NCBI GenBank assembly: GCA_036556425.1
Contig: DATBJJ010000183.1
Span: 1-64,000 of the forward strand
DNA from: DATBJJ01 sp036556425
GTDB taxonomy: Bacteria; Acidobacteriota; Vicinamibacteria; Vicinamibacterales; 2-12-FULL-66-21
Length of the DNA stretch: 64,000 nt
Direction: 5' to 3'
Shown: positions 24,001 through 31,166 of the stretch, piece by piece
How the letters are laid out: every line of letters begins with the position of its first letter
How positions within the stretch are numbered: position 1 is the first letter of the stretch
The notes under the pieces: generated by a model
Database searches by the model: none
Told to the model about the DNA's origin: nothing
The model's input: only the letters and a program-made list of their open reading frames with translations
Translations under genes and position numbers: made by a program

Positions 24001-27000
24001 ACGACAGCGAGATCGAACACCTCGCTCTCGGGAACGACGACGCCATCGCCGTTGACGTCCATGCGGAACGCCGTCAGCGCGGCGACGCCGCGCGCGTCAC
24101 CGGTGGTGGAGATGCCACCGACGCGGTGCAGCGTCGCAACGTCGAGGACCGTGAGCCCCGCCGCGCCGGCGACGAGCAGACGATTGTCGAGTCGAGCGAC
24201 GTCGTGCGCGCTCTCGGCGCCGGGAGTGGGGTAGCGCGGCCCGGCGCCCCGTGCGGGCGTCGAGGGATCGAGTGGAATCGCTTGGCCAATCAGCACTGAC
24301 GAAGCGCCGACCGATTCGATCGCGACGAACGCGCGGCCGTCGTCGCCGACGGCAATCGATGTCGGCGTGCCCGTGAATGCTGGAACGTTCGCGGGCGGTG
24401 ATTGTCCGGATGCGTTCGAGAGTTGCGTCGACCCGATTGCGGTTGGCGATGCCGCGGTGCTGATGTCGACTGTCTGGAGCCGGCCGCCCGCCGATGGAGA
24501 CCCCGCGCCGACGAGCGCAAACGGACCGGCGATGCTGTTCCCGTTGCGATCCGTGAGCGGCGTTCCTGACAGGAGCGTCACCGCGTTCGCGCCGCCTGCG
24601 ACTGGAACCTGTCCGAGCGTTCGAGGATCGCGCGGCGACGCGATGTCGATCGTCTGAAGCGCCGTATCCGTCGCGACGAGCGCGGTCGCGCCCGAGATCG
24701 CAACGTCTCGCACCGACGCTGTCGCGATCGTCCCGACGACCGATGGCGAGAACGTCGTGAACTGGCCCGCGAACGCCGCGCTCAAGCGTGCGCCCGACCG
24801 CGCGAGCAGCGTCAGCCCCAGACCGTAGCGATAGGTCGTCGCGAATCGCCACCGCCGCGACGGCGTGAACGTCGCGCGCAAACCGTCGCCGGCCACCACG
24901 ATCTGACCGAACACGCGATTGCCTGCGGCGTCGCTGACGACGAGCGCGCTCGACAGGGTCCGCGCGTCGACGGGCTCTGAGAATCTGAAAACGAGCGGCG
25001 TGTTGATGTCGACGATCGATCGCTCGTCCGGCTCGGCGCGTACCGTCAAACGTCCGGCCGCCGCGCCCAACGGATCGCCGACGTCGATCGTTCCTGCCGC
25101 GGGCGCTTGGCCGGTCGCCGTGCCTCGCGCCTGACCGTCGACGTTGAAGAATCGCAGCGTGAACGCCTGATTCGCGCGGAGCGGCAGAACGAATCGGCCA
25201 TTCGGTCCGCTCGTGCGGAACGCGAACGGCAGTCCATCGGCGACGACGATGGTCTGCACGCCGCTGGCGAGACCCGTGACGAAGATCAACACGTCGTGCG
25301 CCGCCACGATCGCGTAGCGGCCGTCCGCCGTGATGCCGGGGAACTCGCCGCCGTTCGTGCGGAGCGTCGCCGTGCCGCCGGACGAGGCGATCGCGAGACG
25401 ATCTGAAATCAGCAGCCGCGATTCGGCGCCGACCTCGATCGGTTGAACGAGCAGCAGCGTGTCGCTGCTCAAGACGCCTGACGGCACTTGCTGCTGGAGA
25501 TCGATGCGAGCCGCCGGAGCGATCGCGCGCGCGCGCAGGAGCTGACCGGGAATCGTTTCGCGCGGAGCGAACACCTGCACGGTGGGGAAGTCCGCGACGT
25601 GCGAGGTCTCCACGATCGCCGCGTCCGGCGTGCCGCCGACGATCGTCGTCATCGCCGATGCGGTGTGGCGGAGCCCGTCGGCGTCCTGAACGACGGCGGA
25701 GAAGCGCAGCGCGCTGTTGACGAGCGCGTCCGTTGGCGTCGTCAGCTCGCCGGACACGGCCAACGGCGGCGCGAGTGCGGTCGCGGGCGCAAAGCGATTC
25801 TGCGTATCGGTGAGCGTCAGCGATGCCGGCGTCTTGAACACCGCGCCGCCGACCCGCAACGAGAACGTGTCGACATACGCGAGGTCGGTTGGCAGCGCAG
25901 GAAGACCCGACGAATCGGCGGCGTCGAAGCGGAAGACGCCCGGCTGTGCAAGCGCGCGGGGCACGATGCGCCCGGTTCGTCCGCCGTCGCCCGCGATCGT
26001 TCCGCCGGCTGCGCCGATCGACGTCGATCCATCAGCGCCTTGGAACTGCGTCAAGCTGATGGCGAGATCGCGGCCGTCCGGTCCGCGCAGCGTCAGCACG
26101 AGCTCGTCGCCGATCGCGGCCGCAACGCGGAGGCGGAACGATCCGTCGGGGAGCGCGAGGACGGTCATCGTCTCCTGCGTGCGGACGTTCGTCAGCGTCA
26201 CGGGCGAATTGCTCGCGGCAACGCCGGCCGTACCGGTGACGAGTACGAAGCCGTCCTCATCGGGGAGCTCGGCGACGACGAGCCCGGCCTGAGGCTGCGG
26301 TGGGCGTGACGGATCGAGCGTCGTGAAGGACGCGCCCGCGAACCCGGTAAGCGGATTGCCCGCGAGATCGCGCAGCGCCGACGTCAACGACAGCGAATAC
26401 GTGGACGTGCCCGTAAGCGGCGCGGACGGCGTGACGACCACTCGCCGGCGATCCGCGGAGACCGTGCGTTGTCCCGCAATGGGCGATCCAGCGAGCAGCA
26501 ACGCAACGCTCGACTCGGTGACGCTCGCCGGATCGAGCGCTTCCGAGAAGTCGATCGCGATCGAGGCATCGAGCGGCACGTTCGTCGCGCCGGCTGGCGG
26601 CGCGATCGCGACGACGGTCGGTCCAACGACGGCCAACGTCAGGTTGGCAATCAGAGTCTCGCCGGCTGCGTCGAGACGAACGGATGCTGACGCGGTATCA
26701 CCCGACGACGAGTGAAGCGCGCGCAAGGCGACGTCGACGCCGACGCGACCCGGTACGATGTAGGCCCCGGTCTCGGACGTGAAATCCGCGATCGAGCTCG
26801 AGTCCGTCGTGACGAGCGCCGCGGCAACCGGCGCACCATCCGTCCGCGTCACCGATCCACGGATGATGCCGATCGGCTGCTGCGCCCGCAGGAAGACGAA
26901 GTCGCCGCCGCCACGAATCCCTTGCAGGGGCACCGTTCCAAACGTCGCGCGCGTGACGACGCGTCCCGCGACGAGCTCGCCGATCGCGACGAGTCGTAGA

Positions 27001-29858
27001 CGGCGCTGGCCGGTTGCATCGGTGAACGCGGAGGTGATGAGGATCTGGTCTTGCGCGGAAATGCCGGCCGCGCCAATCGAGAGAATTGCGGACTGCGCGA
27101 ACGTGACGCCGATCGCATCGACTTGAATCGCGGCAAGCACGTCGAAACCGGTGATCGTGCCGCCCACGGATTCGGCGCTCGATAACCGCCGGACGGCGAT
27201 CGGCGCGTTCGCGCCAAGAGCGCCGGCGGGAATCTCCAACGCGTCACCTTCGGCGTCGGCGATCGTTCCGCCGGCCGGTCCAACGATCGTCGCGCTTCCG
27301 TCAGCGTCGAATCCCGTGACGTCCAGGCGAATCACGCCCAGCATCAGCTCTTGAATCGTGAAGCTGCGCGACGGCGTGATCGGGAACGTCGCGCCGAGGC
27401 GGCCGCCGCCGGTCGGCGCCGGCACCGCATAGGCGACGAGATCCTGCGTGAACGGCTGCGTGACGATCTGTCGCGAGTCGAGCAGATCGAATCGTTCGTT
27501 CACCCGCGCTTGCACGAACGTGCCGCTCGGCGCGGGCGTCGTGCTCGCGAGTCCAATGCGTCCCACCGCGCGCGCGCCATCACCCGGAGGCGCAGTACGC
27601 GGAACCACGTCGCCCGCGGCGCTCAACCCCGGCGGAATGTTCTCCGGACGCGCGACGCCGAACAACGGCGCGCCGGCGGCTGGCGATGGCGGCGTGAAGG
27701 GCGCGGCGTCGGGAAGGATCAACGCGTAGTGACCCGCAGTGTCGATCGCGGCGCTGAATGCGAGGCCAGTCGGAGCGAGCGTGGCCGTGCCCGCGCCAAT
27801 CCAGGAGTGCGTTGCCGACTCGTATCGAACGAGGTGCGTGGTCGAGCCGACCGCGATCGCCGCGGGATTCGTGAGCGTGAGCGTCAATGGGAACCCGAAC
27901 GTCACGTTCGCAGGTCCCACGTGGACGGCGGCAATCGGCGACCATCCAGCGGGCAGCAGGCCGGCGAGACCTTGCGGGCTGACGATCGTCAGCGTCAGCG
28001 CCGCGTCAGCGGTCAAGCCGCCGGGCGGCACCTGAAGCACGGCACGCTGCGACTGATTCGTCGCGGTGCCGCCGATCGCCGAGCCGATGGGATTGAGCCG
28101 CGCGTCGAGCGGCGTCAAACGCGCATCGAGCAGCGTCGCCGCGCCGCTCACCGGAATCACGCCGGTGCGCTCGACCGATGTGAATCCATCCTTCGCGATT
28201 ACCACGACCGCGTCGCCCGCGCGGCCGGGGAGCGCGAAGCGTCCGCGATCGTCGACCGGCACCGCCACGGGAGGGGCAAGCGCTCCGCCGCCATCGCTGA
28301 TGAGCGTTGCCGTCGCTCCGTTCATTGGCAGGCCGCGCGTGTCGTCGAAGACTTCGCCGCGTAGGAACCCCGTACCGCCGCTGATGCTGACGGTGACCGT
28401 TGCGACGGCCGACCGCGTATCGTGCCGTGCGGTCATCGTCACGCTGCCATTGGCGATGGCGGTCACGCGCCCGTCGCTCGAGATCGTCGCGACGCTGGTG
28501 TCGCTCGACTCGAATGTCGTCCCCGCAGCGGTCGTCAAATCTCTCGTGGTGGCGTCGGAGAACTGTCCCGTCAGCGTCAGCGGTTGTGTGGCGCCCGGCG
28601 CACGCAGCGTCGCGGCGGACGGCGTGAGCTGCAGCGTGTCGAGCGTGACGCCGATCTCGACGGCAATCGACGCGATATCGCTCAGCGCGCCGTTGCGCGC
28701 GGTAATTGTCGCGTCGCCGTTCGCGACGGCGGTCACGACACCCTCGGAATCGACGGTCGCGACGAACCGGTTGCTCGATTGATACGTGGTGCCTGACGCG
28801 GGTGACGTCAGGTTGACGATCTGTCCGTCGTTCCTGCGGCCGGCCACGTGGAGCGGCCGTGCCTCGCTCGCCTGCGCGAAGCGGATTGCTTCCGGCGTCA
28901 GTTCGATCGCGACCAGCGCGGGCGCAGCGGCGACCGCGATGTGGTACGCCTGCTGGTTGGTCCCGCCGCGTCCATCCGACGCCTCGACGACGACGCTCTG
29001 GGATCCGAGATGGGCGGCTTGGGGCGTCCATGCGATCGCTCCGGACGGAGTGATCGTCATTCCAGACGGCGAGGTGACGAGCCGGAACGTCACGGCATCG
29101 TTGTCGGGATCGGTTGCCGTCAACTGATAGGTGTAGGGATCGCCCTCGCGCCCCGAGAGGACCGGTGCCGACGTGATCGTCGGCGGGCGATTTGGATCGA
29201 CGATCGCGAAGCCATTCGTGAGCTGCGCGGTCTGCGTCGGATTCACCACAAGGATCGTCCGCGGTCCGAGGGCTGCCGACGGACCCACCGTGATCGTCGC
29301 GATCGCGACGGTCGGCGAGAGCACCTGGACGGCGTTGACACTCACGCCGGCGCCAAACGTGACGGCCGAGCGCCCCGCGACGAATTGAACGTTCGGCGAT
29401 CCGGCGACGCGGACGTTGATCTGCTGCGCGCCTCGCGCCGCGGTCGCGATCTCCGGCAGCGCGATTTGAACGATCTCGAGCGCGCGCCCCGACGAGAGCT
29501 CGCCGGTCGTCGTGTTGCGGACCTGCACGAGCGCCGTGCCGATCGGCAGCCCCGCCGGCACGCGAATGCCGAGCCGGCGAAGGCCTTTGGACGCATCCAG
29601 CGTGACGATCGATTCGGGCGCGACCTGAACGGCCGTCCCGCCTTGCGGCGTGAGGAGGACGACGTTGCGATTGAGCGTGGGATCGAAGCCCGTGCCGATG
29701 ATTTGGACCGAGACGTCCGCGGACGCACCGAGCGGCGCAACCGACGTCAGCGAGACGACCGCGAAGAGCGGGATCTCGAGACGGGTCGACGGCAGCGCGA
29801 CGGCCATCGCCACCGCCACCGCCGCAACCAACCGGCGCATTCGTCGTCGGAGGTTCAC
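18081..29858 (-). CDS. Giant exported protein with embedded subtilisin-like protease, 3925 aa
   Basis: The N-terminus is a basic-hydrophobic export signal (RRMRRLVAAVAVAMAVALP). TIG/IPT-like and cadherin/He_PIG-like domains follow (GDPYTYQLTATDPDNDAV), then two Big_2 domains (GVVTAVANGDATITARNG), carboxypeptidase-regulatory-like units, Big_5 domains, a repeat propeller-like region (about residues 1715-2050), a PPC-like domain (DNEPNSSDSTASRL) and a second IPT domain. A complete S8 subtilase domain occupies about residues 2810-3120: D2834 (VAVLDTGFDP), H2877 (DSQGHGTAV) and S3093 (GTSFAAPMVAG), with a Asn in ASGNDG. After it comes a YVTN-like seven-bladed propeller region (about 3150-3670) and an Ig-like C-terminal domain. 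The protease lies 72% of the way along the chain. It is likely secreted or surface-held and may process itself or its neighbours; that is inferred. Confidence 0.9.
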   Translation of the reverse strand: MNLRRRMRRLVAAVAVAMAVALPSTRLEIPLFAVVSLTSVAPLGASADVSVQIIGTGFDPTLNRNVVLLTPQGGTAVQVAPESIVTLDASKGLRRLGIRVPAGLPIGTALVQVRNTTTGELSSGRALEIVQIALPEIATAARGAQQINVRVAGSPNVQFVAGRSAVTFGAGVSVNAVQVLSPTVAIATITVGPSAALGPRTILVVNPTQTAQLTNGFAIVDPNRPPTITSAPVLSGREGDPYTYQLTATDPDNDAVTFRLVTSPSGMTITPSGAIAWTPQAAHLGSQSVVVEASDGRGGTNQQAYHIAVAAAPALVAIELTPEAIRFAQASEARPLHVAGRRNDGQIVNLTSPASGTTYQSSNRFVATVDSEGVVTAVANGDATITARNGALSDIASIAVEIGVTLDTLQLTPSAATLRAPGATQPLTLTGQFSDATTRDLTTAAGTTFESSDTSVATISSDGRVTAIANGSVTMTARHDTRSAVATVTVSISGGTGFLRGEVFDDTRGLPMNGATATLISDGGGALAPPVAVPVDDRGRFALPGRAGDAVVVIAKDGFTSVERTGVIPVSGAATLLDARLTPLDARLNPIGSAIGGTATNQSQRAVLQVPPGGLTADAALTLTIVSPQGLAGLLPAGWSPIAAVHVGPANVTFGFPLTLTLTNPAAIAVGSTTHLVRYESATHSWIGAGTATLAPTGLAFSAAIDTAGHYALILPDAAPFTPPSPAAGAPLFGVARPENIPPGLSAAGDVVPRTAPPGDGARAVGRIGLASTTPAPSGTFVQARVNERFDLLDSRQIVTQPFTQDLVAYAVPAPTGGGRLGATFPITPSRSFTIQELMLGVIRLDVTGFDADGSATIVGPAGGTIADAEGDALEIPAGALGANAPIAVRRLSSAESVGGTITGFDVLAAIQVDAIGVTFAQSAILSIGAAGISAQDQILITSAFTDATGQRRLRLVAIGELVAGRVVTRATFGTVPLQGIRGGGDFVFLRAQQPIGIIRGSVTRTDGAPVAAALVTTDSSSIADFTSETGAYIVPGRVGVDVALRALHSSSGDTASASVRLDAAGETLIANLTLAVVGPTVVAIAPPAGATNVPLDASIAIDFSEALDPASVTESSVALLLAGSPIAGQRTVSADRRRVVVTPSAPLTGTSTYSLSLTSALRDLAGNPLTGFAGASFTTLDPSRPPQPQAGLVVAELPDEDGFVLVTGTAGVAASNSPVTLTNVRTQETMTVLALPDGSFRLRVAAAIGDELVLTLRGPDGRDLAISLTQFQGADGSTSIGAAGGTIAGDGGRTGRIVPRALAQPGVFRFDAADSSGLPALPTDLAYVDTFSLRVGGAVFKTPASLTLTDTQNRFAPATALAPPLAVSGELTTPTDALVNSALRFSAVVQDADGLRHTASAMTTIVGGTPDAAIVETSHVADFPTVQVFAPRETIPGQLLRARAIAPAARIDLQQQVPSGVLSSDTLLLVQPIEVGAESRLLISDRLAIASSGGTATLRTNGGEFPGITADGRYAIVAAHDVLIFVTGLASGVQTIVVADGLPFAFRTSGPNGRFVLPLRANQAFTLRFFNVDGQARGTATGQAPAAGTIDVGDPLGAAAGRLTVRAEPDERSIVDINTPLVFRFSEPVDARTLSSALVVSDAAGNRVFGQIVVAGDGLRATFTPSRRWRFATTYRYGLGLTLLARSGARLSAAFAGQFTTFSPSVVGTIATASVRDVAISGATALVATDTALQTIDIASPRDPRTLGQVPVAGGANAVTLLSGTPLTDRNGNSIAGPFALVGAGSPSAGGRLQTVDISTAASPTAIGSTQLSNASGQSPPANVPAFTGTPTSIAVGDDGRAFVAIESVGASSVLIGQAIPLDPSTPARGAGPRYPTPGAESAHDVARLDNRLLVAGAAGLTVLDVATLHRVGGISTTGDARGVAALTAFRMDVNGDGVVVPESEVFDLAVVANGLDGTLQFYRVPEASDPVLLSAVRFAGAETTAVRLDATERLAYVALAGRGLAIVDLDGPASVQPIDLDRNGLDDRILGSVSTSGAAARVAVDGSRGVALVADGPAGAAVVQLIPPRTRFTTLLRDPISTTTGDEESILESREAFATDDAVQVTVDAVSPSESGLVLVIQGSAASGARLTFADGSSARPLTDGLNALSLRVDAANMASTGDVTLSAQTASGAVLGTLAVHIAPPDFRGATLRSLRIDPLAAVIAQQAANLQLRVGGVLSDGRTFNVTRAETGTAYTVSDTVVASIDANGLALPGAGGTVDVEARNGNIVGNGSLRVERGAVLTGLTASSPYVTLTSLAERQTLDVVARFSDGSTRPAASVQGTSFTSGNTSVLSVDAAGVLAAVSNGVSPITVANGAFSAQIKGAVELRTAPAIAAIDLAPFTSTVTTDEGQVQARAVITGTGSLEGLPIIFSITGASVAPVTGLTSHAGVALALIDGFTAAATITVTASIVNPANGQTLTDSEMIAILPGSADNEPNSSDSTASRLVPGRTITGTLDGTTDLRDAFRTDASAAGTLTVTLTLPDGAATAGLTVVVRNASGAEIGRFTPTGRTSKFSVSASDGQTFVSVEGNAAVSYSLSVAFVQRELAVASVAPLSGAAATLVTIDGAGFSTDPSRTKVLFGGIAGKVVSSTGSRIQVQVPANAVDGDIEIVSGDRRLRGPRFATGNNGTVAPVFVLPSDPENARRDPITRTILDVTRLHVFFDALVTRAQAESKAQQAGATVVGVNPTLNAYMFEFVGNQTIAGLEVRRRQLLLDPQVRFVSRQTALQTRVHPIDARDWAGNWGTSSVKRGVAYNVIKLFDAFEAIRSTPPFDVSPAPFHSVRVAVLDTGFDPRGLFDFQTTSTSPPYVLLFTRNSAGSYVLSPYRDSQGHGTAVTSVISAGNEGLGLSGVLNGVLKPGEPLPFATRVYQIQDPPTLNWDVGAVNAFTDIVRLNATGVEFDAVNISVGNTYESDSDDYRTAQQPFREVLGFLAGRTVVTPASGNDGVDTRFDVPSALSLEMSHVWSIGGTAAGNQDNTGEGPDERAIFGTPGGVAPGIACSTPYVRGSACGPSITIAAPAEDVMMSASNGYLPPGNYLRAGDSIGTSFAAPMVAGAAALIQAIRDGTTPFAPDRLRQLFLDTADDISRTWTPFTMRRLNVLAAVRAVLRIDPDNQHIYVADNDAPLGNDRKGRIIGINIDPNTGLRRDGPFDKEIELGFGLPSAVFLGTNPTALIASPTAPRLYAIVTSTVPVGMGDGVLVVNTLSNRAENFIPLSGEPFPPVPGASGFSPVTLPTQRPGLAISPDGKLLYVGAGRRLIVINTVSEQVVQSFADLPAPYNTLAASRPANAFSARISGIDSSVLLAPPTDVGRTITALTISPNGRTLYAAIQSGGGGGQQPGAALAIDINLFNDADANAPGLQTDLSTYLSVLSPSMPMQTTSGSTGTSLGDEPSAVAVSADGNHLYLVNGGMASFSAISAASLDLNKFYQLVGGPIMSLGVGGGSGLLGVMTSLDSFNELSPQLFEEMRRDLREIANGGVTFIAAPGLTGVFNAQPTSGTFGQQTQLFSGDVVFGWSPDPANGGLIVNQFRIPDVFAQRPFGMTMHPNGQRAIVPYFQTGNFGILDINHQASLRNPALAGQSATSFHGMVAVTRALPLDNHLWPKRGAFRSNGQTVQSPDEALLFTWQAEYAQNGKFAAASHAGGRLPYTITAPLPDWQQDLSIVGALSQLGFSGFSGTDAQDPDGVPVHVGTPYTFIRGGGAITVINDALVGADLTAHIGQTLPTPIYGTPRPYFATAPLRSDAVSHVFQYHTTGRRSQLYQPRGIAITPFVQMEAPRFGDRATLGTAIQFTWRDARITHYEVRVDTTSGSTVALKGDALPAASLASKSFSIPLSEVTAGSAPHPVDGQTYRIWVTVYTGSNTADILSETSVLVRFGQ

Positions 29859-29879
29859 GGGAGTATCGCCCTCGTTCGG

Positions 29880-30422
29880 TCAGTGGCGACGGGACGCCAG
29901 GGCGCGGCCGAAGATCAGGAGACCGACGCCCATGAGACCCAGCGTGGTGGGTTCGGGGATGCCAGCGGCCTCGAATTGCAGGACGACCGACGTGTTCGGC
30001 TCGAGGAGCGACGCCGTCAGCGTGACGAGGTCGTCGCCGACGAGAAACGAGATCGACGCCGTCGCGATGCCCGGGATCACGCCGAGCTCGAACAGCTGCT
30101 CGAAGTTGATGCCGCCGATCGGAAACGGCGGCGCGAGAGTGGACCACAGTTGCTCCGAGCCGGGCAGGGACAACCGGTTGTTGAAGAGTGTCGGGCCGGG
30201 GATCTCGCCATCCCAAATGTTGGTCAGGCTGAAAAGCGAGAGAAACGTCGCCTCGATCGGCGAGCAGAACGGATCCAGCGGGTCGCACGCGACGCCGGGA
30301 TCGATCTCGATCGCGTCCCATCGGAACTCGGCGACGTTGATGGGCAGCGCGTGGACCGGTATCGCGGGGGCGATCATCAGCAGCAGCGTCAAGAGCGTGA
30401 CTCTCGTCGTCGTGGTTCCCAT
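29880..30422 (-). CDS. PEP-CTERM sorting-domain protein
   Basis: A 180-aa exported protein. The start chosen is the ATG at 30422, which has a GAGG ribosome site and leads directly into a signal peptide (TRVTLLTLLLMIAPAIPVHA). In-frame ATGs further up lack one. The C-terminus is a classical PEP-CTERM signal: IPEPTTLGLMGVGLLIFG then a basic tail (RALASRRH). Such tails are recognised by exosortases, which cleave and anchor the protein at the surface; no exosortase gene is in this window. The mature region is beta-rich with one Cys pair (GVACDPLDPFCSP). It heads the exported-protein block, 21 bases before the 3925-aa gene, and is divergent from the sigma factor. Confidence 0.85.
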   Translation of the reverse strand: MGTTTTRVTLLTLLLMIAPAIPVHALPINVAEFRWDAIEIDPGVACDPLDPFCSPIEATFLSLFSLTNIWDGEIPGPTLFNNRLSLPGSEQLWSTLAPPFPIGGINFEQLFELGVIPGIATASISFLVGDDLVTLTASLLEPNTSVVLQFEAAGIPEPTTLGLMGVGLLIFGRALASRRH

Positions 30423-30511
30423 CGTGGCCTCGTGTGCCCCGCGTCGGACTTTGTTCATCTGTCGCGCAGCCTTTTTCGATCGCAGCGGGAGATTTCTCCT
30501 CGAGAAAGGCT

Positions 30512-30538
30512 GATGACGGCTCACAGATCGCCGTCATC
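30512..30538. promoter_or_regulatory. 9-bp inverted repeat between PEP-CTERM and sigma-factor genes
   Basis: GATGACGGC (30512-30520) and GCCGTCATC (30530-30538) are perfect arms with a 9-base spacer. A second shorter inverted repeat (GCTCAC/GTGAGC, 30567-30585) follows. Both lie in the divergent control region and could be operators or leader hairpins. Confidence 0.4.
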
Positions 30539-30585
30539 TAAGGTGGCGCACAAAATGCGACGGAAGGCTCACGAGGAGAGTGAGC

Positions 30586-30591
30586 TAGAAT
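30586..30591 (+). promoter_or_regulatory. Possible -10 element of the ECF sigma operon
   Basis: TAGAAT lies 20 bases before the ATG at 30612, directly after the GCTCAC/GTGAGC inverted repeat. No good -35 is present at the normal distance, so an activator or another sigma factor may be needed. The assignment is weak. Confidence 0.3.
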
Positions 30592-30611
30592 TCCCGCGTC
30601 CCCCGCCACAT

Positions 30612-31166
30612 ATGAGTGACGTCACGGCGCTGCTCGATCAGTGGAACGACGGCGATCCGGAAGCGCTGAAGAAGGTCCTGGCGCTGCTCTATCCGGAGCT
30701 GCGCCGGCTCGCCGACGACTTGCTGCGGCGGGAACGCGTCGGTCACACGCTGCAACCGACGGCGCTGGTGCACGAGGCGTACATCAGGCTGACGGGTCTA
30801 CGGGAAATGCGCCTCGAGAGCCGCCGGCATTTCTATGGGGCGGCGGCGTCGGCGATGCGGCGGATCCTGGTCGATCACGCGCGGCAGCGCCGCGCGCAGA
30901 AGCGCGGCGGGCCGGATCTCGGACGCGCCTCGATCGACGAAGCGCTCAACGCGCCGGTGGATCTGCGGATCGATTTCGAGCGCCTCGATGAAGCGCTCGA
31001 GGAATTGGCGGCATTCGCGCCGGAGAAAGCACGCATCGTGGAACTGCGGTACTTCGCCGGACTCTCCATTCAAGAAACGGCGGCGCTGCTCGACGTCGCG
31101 CCCGCGACGGTCAAGCGCCACTGGACGTTCGCGCGTGCCTGGCTGCACCGCTCATTGACCGAATGA
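30612..31166 (+). CDS. ECF-type RNA polymerase sigma factor
   Basis: A 184-aa sigma-70 family protein of the ECF group found beside Ser/Thr kinases (Sig-70_X6 / ECF_sigma70 type). Region 2 includes LLYPELRRLADDLLRRER and HEAYIRL, then HFYGAAASAMRRILVDHAR, characteristic of this subgroup. Region 4 holds the helix-turn-helix (FAGLSIQETAALLDVAPATV-KRHW). The same frame is open for 588 codons upstream but only as antisense of the giant gene, so the ATG at 30612 is the start. The stop overlaps the kinase start (ATGA). The pair is probably a signalling unit in which the kinase controls the sigma factor. Confidence 0.93.
   Translation: MSDVTALLDQWNDGDPEALKKVLALLYPELRRLADDLLRRERVGHTLQPTALVHEAYIRLTGLREMRLESRRHFYGAAASAMRRILVDHARQRRAQKRGGPDLGRASIDEALNAPVDLRIDFERLDEALEELAAFAPEKARIVELRYFAGLSIQETAALLDVAPATVKRHWTFARAWLHRSLTE

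Noticed and set aside
18081..29858. PEP-CTERM or LPXTG sorting signal on the giant proteins
   Set aside because: Neither giant ends in a hydrophobic helix plus basic tail; both end in beta-rich Ig-like segments.
28006..30537. Minus-strand 843-codon frame overlapping the giant gene and the PEP-CTERM gene
   Set aside because: It is an out-of-frame reading of the 3925-aa and PEP-CTERM genes, Arg/Asp-rich and lacking any motif.
28848..30611. 588-codon upstream extension of the ECF sigma factor
   Set aside because: It is antisense to the giant and PEP-CTERM genes. The sigma factor family begins at the ATG at 30612.
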